From contig JAJDTN010000255.1 of the NCBI GenBank assembly GCA_022827165.1, positions 1 to 11,117 of the forward strand: a DNA stretch of 11,117 nt. Reading direction: 5' to 3'. This DNA comes from Candidatus Latescibacterota bacterium (GTDB taxonomy: Bacteria > Latescibacterota > UBA2968 > UBA8231). Position 1 is the first letter of the stretch, and each line of letters begins with the position of its first letter. The notes beneath the pieces were generated by a model. It was given only the letters and a program-made list of their open reading frames with translations. It had not been told where the DNA came from and ran no database searches. Positions 7,449 to 11,117 of the stretch are shown here, piece after piece. The position numbers and the translations under genes were made by a program.

Positions 7449-8537
7449 ATGGAGGGCGCCTTCCAGCTGCGGGAAGGCCGGGGCATGACCGACTGCGAGC
7501 GGCGGTTCGCCATCGCCTCCGCCCACGACGCCGACGACGAGTGCCACGCCACCTGCGACGTCTCCCGCATGCGGTCCCTTCTGCGGGAGCAGCCGTCGCT
7601 GCTCGACACGGTCGGCTCCCTCGCCCTGTCCATGGCCACCACCTACCACGGCACCCACGACGCCGTCCTCTTCCTCCTCGAGCGCGGCGTGCGCACCCTC
7701 TACGACTGCGAGACCGGGTTGGCCGGCAAGGGGAATCACGAGGAGGTCTCGGGGGCCTTCTACTGCGGGAACTTCCGGACCCTGCGGACCCTCTTCGAGG
7801 CCGGCGTCACCGATGCTTCCTTCGCCAACATGCCGTGGATCTCCTGGCCCCACACGACGACCCTGCTGCGGATGTCGATCTACCGGCCCCTGGAGTACGC
7901 GCGCTTCGCCCTGGAGCACGGGGTCGACCCCGACGAGGAGCTCCCCTTCGAGGAGGAGAGCGGCCGCACGGCGCTGCAGAACGCGGTGGCGCCTCCCATG
8001 GGCGGGGCGGGCCTGCCCTGGCACAACCCGGAGCGGTGGGCCCAGGGGATGCGCTTCGCGGAGTTCCTGCTCTCCGAAGGGGCGTACTACGATGTCTTCT
8101 CCGCGTGCGGCCGCGGCGACCTCGACCGGTTGCGGACCCTGACGGCCGAGGACCGGAGGGTGATCGAGACCCGGGGCGCCGCCGACCTGACCCCCCTGCA
8201 CTGGGCGGTGCGCGGCCGGTCCCTCGATTGCGCGCGCTGGCTGCTGCGCCGGGGCGCCGACGCGAACGCCGAGTCGCTCTCGGGCCGCACGTCACTGCAT
8301 ATCGCCGCCGAGTGGGGCCTCGACGACATGGTCTGGCTCCTCGCCGGCCACGGCGCCGACCTGAACCCGCGGGACACGAAGGGGCGGACCCCCCTCCATC
8401 GCGCCACCTACCTGGGTGAGGTCGAGGCGGCGGAGGCGCTCATCGTCCTGGGAGCCGGCACGCGGCTCCGGACCCGCGCCGGCAAGACGGCCATCGAGCT
8501 GGCGCGGCTCGGATGCAAGTACCTGAAGCCGAGATAA
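7449..8537 (+). CDS. Ankyrin-repeat protein ANK3 (paralogue family member)
   Basis: This 362-residue protein is a close paralogue of ANK2. Over ANK2 residues 324-368 and ANK3 304-348, 39 of 45 residues agree by hand count. It has the same order of blocks: CDVSRMRSLLREQPSLLDTV (36-55), a degenerate middle, GAYYDVFSACGRGDLDRLRT (211-230), three good ankyrin repeats (about 248-276, 281-309, 314-342) and a cap ending CKYLKPR. The ATG at 7449 is the first in frame, but it has no Shine-Dalgarno. The homologous frame continues upstream to an ATC at 7419 with a good ribosome binding site, so the true protein may be ten residues longer or poorly translated. It is in the same frame as ANK2, with one TGA between them. 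Gene order suggests it belongs to the aceE-ANK1-ANK2 transcript. Confidence 0.87.
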   Translation: MEGAFQLREGRGMTDCERRFAIASAHDADDECHATCDVSRMRSLLREQPSLLDTVGSLALSMATTYHGTHDAVLFLLERGVRTLYDCETGLAGKGNHEEVSGAFYCGNFRTLRTLFEAGVTDASFANMPWISWPHTTTLLRMSIYRPLEYARFALEHGVDPDEELPFEEESGRTALQNAVAPPMGGAGLPWHNPERWAQGMRFAEFLLSEGAYYDVFSACGRGDLDRLRTLTAEDRRVIETRGAADLTPLHWAVRGRSLDCARWLLRRGADANAESLSGRTSLHIAAEWGLDDMVWLLAGHGADLNPRDTKGRTPLHRATYLGEVEAAEALIVLGAGTRLRTRAGKTAIELARLGCKYLKPR

Positions 8538-8547
8538 CGGCCATCGC

Positions 8548-8576
8548 TTGACCGATCTGCAGCAGGTGTCTACGCT
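8548..8576 (+). promoter_or_regulatory. Leaderless promoter of the DUF433 gene
   Basis: TTGACC (8548-8553), a 17-base spacer and TACGCT (8571-8576) end six bases before the ATG at 8583. Transcription would begin at or within a base or two of the start codon, giving a leaderless message. That fits the lack of a Shine-Dalgarno sequence in front of this gene. Confidence 0.55.
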
Positions 8577-8582
8577 GATTCC

Positions 8583-8822
8583 ATGGCGACATTCGCACAG
8601 ACGGACTCGCAGGCGGTCGTTCACAGCGACCCCGCGATTTCCGGTGGCACGCCTGTATTTCGTGGTACACGGGTGCCGGCACGGACACTGTTCGACTACC
8701 TGGAGGGCGGCGAGTCCCTCGAGGAGTTCCTCGCCCAGTTCCCGTCGGTGACGAGGGCGCAGGCCCTTGCCGCTCTCGGCAGCGCCCGGGACTCCGTCCT
8801 GGCTCGTGCGCGTTCTGCTTGA
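8583..8822 (+). CDS. DUF433-family antitoxin-like protein
   Basis: This 79-residue protein is of normal length for DUF433. The core SDPAISGGTPVFRGTRVPAR (15-34) with TLFDYLEGG and SLEEFLAQFPSVTRAQALAAL (45-65) is the characteristic family pattern, a small helix-turn-helix-like fold. Such proteins are usually encoded just ahead of a DUF5615 PIN-like nuclease and are taken to be its antitoxin. Here the expected partner overlaps the last 17 bases but is broken. The core is intact, so the antitoxin may still bind its own promoter or neutralise a related toxin elsewhere. It sits between two ankyrin paralogues with its own promoter, and G+C around its start is lower (about 63% on one sampled line), suggesting it came in separately. 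Confidence 0.85.
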   Translation: MATFAQTDSQAVVHSDPAISGGTPVFRGTRVPARTLFDYLEGGESLEEFLAQFPSVTRAQALAALGSARDSVLARARSA

Positions 8823-8990
8823 CGAGAGCTCTGCCCCGGGCCCTCGCCGTCCAGCTGAGAGAGTACGACGCCTTCACGGTACAGGCGCAGGCCTTCCAAC
8901 CGCATGGTGCACCTCGAGCCGCTCGTGGACACCATCCAGCGGGCGTTGCGGGATCTCGGTCCGGGCCAGGTACGAACGGTCGGCGAGTAA
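8806..8990 (+). pseudogene. Broken DUF5615 (PIN-like) toxin gene
   Basis: Three pieces of a toxin lie in three frames. Piece 1 starts at GTG 8806 and reads VRVLLDES, the family N-terminus with its acidic active-site residue. An extra T near 8830 shifts the frame. Piece 2, from 8831, reads LPRALAVQLREYDAFTVQAQ. Piece 3, in the remaining frame near 8898-8990, reads NRMVHLEPLVDTI then QRALRDLGPGQVRTVGE and a TAA stop, matching the usual C-terminus. The central part, normally about 40-50 residues with the TxDRN-type acidic motif, is missing. The product cannot be functional. The 17-base overlap with the DUF433 gene is the usual antitoxin-toxin layout. Confidence 0.85.
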
Positions 8991-8999
8991 CCTTCACCA

Positions 9000-9014
9000 G
9001 TCAGCACTACTGAC
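9000..9014. repeat. Short inverted repeat ahead of ANK4
   Basis: GTCAG, five bases, then CTGAC form a perfect 5-bp inverted repeat 17 bases before the ANK4 start. It is too short for a convincing terminator and has no U-tract. It could be an operator half-site pair or chance. Confidence 0.3.
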
Positions 9015-9030
9015 AGGGACCAGCATCGCC

Positions 9031-10104
9031 ATGGACGACAGGGAGACGGCCGCCTTCTGGAGACAGGCCTGGATGTCGGAGCACGAACGTCCGCTGACAC
9101 CGCTTGAGGAGGAGTTCGTAGATGCCTCCGTCCGCCACACCTCGGACCGCTGGAGCGGCGAGTGCGACGTGGAGCGCATGGCGACCCTCGTGGAGCGCCA
9201 GCCCTCGCTGTTGGCGACGATCGGCCCCGCGGTGCTCAACATCGCCGCGTACCGGGGCGGCTGCGCACCGGCCCTGGAGTTCCTCCTCGACCGGGGGCTG
9301 GTGTTCTCGGTGGCCGAGCACCGGGCCCGGGGAGGCAAGGAGTCCGAGTACGACATCGTCCACGAGGCCGCCTGGGCGGTCTCCACCGACAACCTGCGCA
9401 TCCTCCTCGAGCGCGGCATGGCCGACGCCAGGAGCACCTCGAACCCGCACACCGGCTGGCCCGACAACGTCTCCCTCCTCTACTGGGCGGCCATCCAGCG
9501 GGACGGCGAGGCCCTCACCCGGCTGCTGCTGGAGCACGGCGCCGACCCCGAGGTGAAGTTCAAGGGCAACGGCGAGCGCGGGTGCACAGCCCTGCAGGAA
9601 GCCTGCGTGCACGGCAGGAGCAACCGCGACGGAATCGTCCAGGCCCTGATCGACCACGGCGCCCACTACGACCCGTTCTCCGCCAGCGCCCGGGACGACC
9701 TCGACCGCCTGCGCCAGTGCGCGCGCGAAGAGCCCGGCGTGGCGCGGTCCCTGGGAGAGGCGGACATGACCCCCCTCCACTGGGCCGCCCGCGCCGGCGC
9801 GCTGCGCTGCGCCCGATGGCTGCTGAACCACGGAGCGGACGTCGACGCGCAGACCGTGGCGGGGCGGACCCCCCTGCACATGGCCGGCGCCGAGATGCTG
9901 TGGCTGCTGGCCGGGAAGGGCGCGGACCTGAACGCCCGGGACAAGAAGGGCCGCACGCCGCTGCACCAGGCGATGTACGGGGGGGACCTCGAGGAGGCGG
10001 AGATCCTGATCGTCCTCGGCGCCGACGTGCGCGTCACCAATCGGCAGGGGAAGACGCCGCTAGAGGTGGCGCGGAAGGACTGCTTGTTCTTCAAGCGGGG
10101 GTGA
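9031..10104 (+). CDS. Ankyrin-repeat protein ANK4 (paralogue family member)
   Basis: This is a 357-residue soluble paralogue of ANK2 and ANK3. The ATG at 9031 is chosen because MDDRETAAF parallels the ANK2 start and the ANK5 remnant; the frame is open further upstream only across the broken toxin. AGGGA at 9015-9019 is a weak, distant ribosome binding site. Family blocks are CDVERMATLVERQPSLLATI (45-64), GWPDNVSLLYWAA (142-154), GNGERGCTALQEA (179-191) and GAHYDPFSASARDDLDRLR (210-228). Repeats lie near 247-275, 280-303 and 308-336, with a cap ending CLFFKRG. The second of these is about five residues short (TPLHMAG then AEMLWLLAG; ANK2 has TALHLAAEWGLTDVIWLLAG), so that helix pair must pack differently. 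No upstream promoter is clear; it may depend on read-through. Confidence 0.9.
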   Translation: MDDRETAAFWRQAWMSEHERPLTPLEEEFVDASVRHTSDRWSGECDVERMATLVERQPSLLATIGPAVLNIAAYRGGCAPALEFLLDRGLVFSVAEHRARGGKESEYDIVHEAAWAVSTDNLRILLERGMADARSTSNPHTGWPDNVSLLYWAAIQRDGEALTRLLLEHGADPEVKFKGNGERGCTALQEACVHGRSNRDGIVQALIDHGAHYDPFSASARDDLDRLRQCAREEPGVARSLGEADMTPLHWAARAGALRCARWLLNHGADVDAQTVAGRTPLHMAGAEMLWLLAGKGADLNARDKKGRTPLHQAMYGGDLEEAEILIVLGADVRVTNRQGKTPLEVARKDCLFFKRG

Positions 10105-10110
10105 GGAGGC

Positions 10111-10120
10111 AAGGAGAGGA
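10111..10120 (+). promoter_or_regulatory. Ribosome binding site of the truncated fifth ankyrin gene
   Basis: AAGGAGAGGA lies five bases before the ATG at 10126, the strongest site in the array. It now precedes only a 27-codon remnant. Confidence 0.6.
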
Positions 10121-10125
10121 TCGCC

Positions 10126-10209
10126 ATGGACCGCAGAGAGACCGCCGCCTTGCCTTCGGGGAAGAGAAAGCGTGGCTTGAGAAATCTCTCACTGATGCCG
10201 TTCGTATAG
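10126..10209 (+). pseudogene. Remnant start of a fifth ankyrin paralogue (ANK5)
   Basis: The eight bases ATCGCCAT and the first codons repeat the ANK4 start: MDRRETAA here and MDDRETAA in ANK4. Similarity ends near 10150 and the frame then meets TAG at 10207-10209 after 27 codons. Composition drops at the same place. In the next frame AFGEEKAWLEK weakly resembles AFWRQAWMSE of ANK4, so a frameshift may precede the real breakpoint. Either way the ankyrin body is gone and low-GC DNA has taken its place. Confidence 0.7.
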
Positions 10210-10238
10210 CCGAACCTGAGGAAAGGGAGGCTTGGCCA

Positions 10239-11117
10239 ATGAATCTCAAGATCCCAGCGATCGAAAAGCTCTTAGACTATACAGCTAGTGGAATAGGCAG
10301 CGTGGCGGGAACTCTGCTGGCAACATGGCGTGCCCGACAAGAAGCAGCGGCAAAGGAAGTAACTGCGAGAGGGGACGCAAAGATCCTCGGGATCCATGCT
10401 GAGGCTCAGGCCAAGGCTCGGAAAATCATGGAATCACCAAGTACCAACATTCTGGGCGAGGTGGACATTTCTGAGACTGTCAACCAAAGGATTCAATTTC
10501 AGGAAGAAAGGCGGCAGAGGAATACCGAATCAGTAGTCAGTCAATCGGCGGAACAACTGGGAGATAAGGAGGTTGAGGACAGTGAACCAGACCATGATTG
10601 GACCGCTCGCTTCTTCGATTGCATCCAAGATGTTTCGTCAGAAGACATGCAGAGACTCTGGGCCAAGGTCCTTTCCGGTGAGGTAGAAAGCCCTGGGCGA
10701 ACTTCACTCCGCGCTTTAGATGTCCTCAGAAACATGACACAGGAAGATGCCAGGCTTTTCAACACCATATCGGGCTTCGTCATCGACGACTTTATCTTTC
10801 GTGATGAAGAATATACGAAAGAGCACAGTGCCCTCGCCTTCAGTATCCTGCTTCAACTTCAGGATTGTGGCCTAGTGGAAACTGGCCCATTCCTCAGGAG
10901 GGTATTCCATTGGAACTCGCTGCAGGTGAAGCAGAGCGGAATTACCTACCGTTGTAGGGATACTCTGGTGAACATCAAGAAAGCTCAAGGAGAGGATGAC
11001 GACACTGAGATTCCATCTGTCCCACTTACAAGGGCAGGGAGGGAGCTACTTCCCATTACTGAACGTAATCTGCAGTTAGGATATGTGCGTGATTTCGCGC
11101 GATTCCTTAAAGTCAAG
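10239..11117 (+). CDS. DUF2806-like protein, 3' end beyond window
   Basis: There are 293 open codons running off the right edge. The ATG at 10239 follows GGGAGG (10225-10230) at eight-base spacing; the frame is open further upstream, but the family usually starts near this point. The N-terminus, IPAIEKLLDYTASGIGSVAG (5-24), is an amphipathic or weakly membrane-associated helix with small residues. A long charged, alanine-rich helix follows (about 28-65), then FQEERRQRNTESVVSQSAEQ and the block DHDWTARFFDCIQDVSSED with LWAKVLSGEVESPG, which I recognise from DUF2806 proteins. The function of that family is not established; a role in defence or stress is only a guess from its scattered distribution. 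G+C is about 50%, well below the rest of the window, a sign of transfer. It abuts the truncated ANK5. Confidence 0.75.
   Translation, partial: MNLKIPAIEKLLDYTASGIGSVAGTLLATWRARQEAAAKEVTARGDAKILGIHAEAQAKARKIMESPSTNILGEVDISETVNQRIQFQEERRQRNTESVVSQSAEQLGDKEVEDSEPDHDWTARFFDCIQDVSSEDMQRLWAKVLSGEVESPGRTSLRALDVLRNMTQEDARLFNTISGFVIDDFIFRDEEYTKEHSALAFSILLQLQDCGLVETGPFLRRVFHWNSLQVKQSGITYRCRDTLVNIKKAQGEDDDTEIPSVPLTRAGRELLPITERNLQLGYVRDFARFLKVK

Noticed and set aside
8767..9030. Upstream extension of the ANK4 frame
   Set aside because: It crosses the antitoxin end and the broken toxin. Only its VRVLLDES piece is meaningful, and that belongs to the toxin.
10177..10210. TTGAGA and TATAGC considered as a promoter for the DUF2806-like gene
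   Set aside because: The spacing is 22 bases, too long for a standard sigma-70 promoter.
1..11117. tRNA, rRNA, CRISPR array, insertion-sequence ends and intrinsic terminators
   Set aside because: I looked by eye on both strands and saw no convincing cloverleaf, spaced repeat array, transposase frame, or hairpin followed by a U-tract. A covariance-model scan would be needed to exclude small RNAs.

Overview
This is a compact, high-GC bacterial window. Hand counts on sample lines give about 72% G+C for most of it. It falls to about 50% over the last ~950 bases, which looks like a different compositional domain. Homodimeric pyruvate dehydrogenase E1, a deacetylase-type amidohydrolase and several ankyrin-repeat genes point to a free-living or host-associated Gram-negative-like or candidate-phylum bacterium. 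I cannot name the taxon from sequence alone.

Region 1 (1-1056, mostly minus strand): the 5' end of an unidentified gene leaves at the left edge. It is followed by an intact HAD hydrolase of the beta-phosphoglucomutase type. The 100 bases between these two genes hold a mosaic of duplicated neighbouring DNA. One piece copies the area around the divergent start site at ~974-1004. The other is a 56-bp copy of the inside of the amidohydrolase gene. The HAD gene therefore appears to have been inserted during a local duplication and rearrangement. A strong ribosome binding site and GTG left in front of the HAD gene now drive only an eight-codon leader.

Region 2 (1057-4894, plus strand): an amidohydrolase/deacetylase-family metallohydrolase, then full-length aceE. 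The E2 and E3 partners are not in the window.

Region 3 (4894-10209): an ankyrin-repeat array. ANK1 starts on the last base of the aceE stop codon and ANK2 overlaps the end of ANK1, so aceE-ANK1-ANK2 look like one coupled transcript. ANK2, ANK3 and ANK4 are paralogues with the same architecture. A fifth copy survives only as a strong ribosome binding site and about eight codons. ANK3 seems to have lost its original ATG to ATC. Between ANK3 and ANK4 lies a DUF433 antitoxin gene with a good leaderless promoter. Its overlapping DUF5615-type toxin is broken by a frameshift and an internal deletion.

Region 4 (about 10150-11117): lower-GC DNA replaces the body of the fifth ankyrin gene. It carries a DUF2806-like gene that runs off the right edge. 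The array end, the decayed toxin-antitoxin pair and the composition change make the right half look like an accessory, actively rearranging locus. The most unusual content is the ankyrin paralogue family and its tie to aceE.
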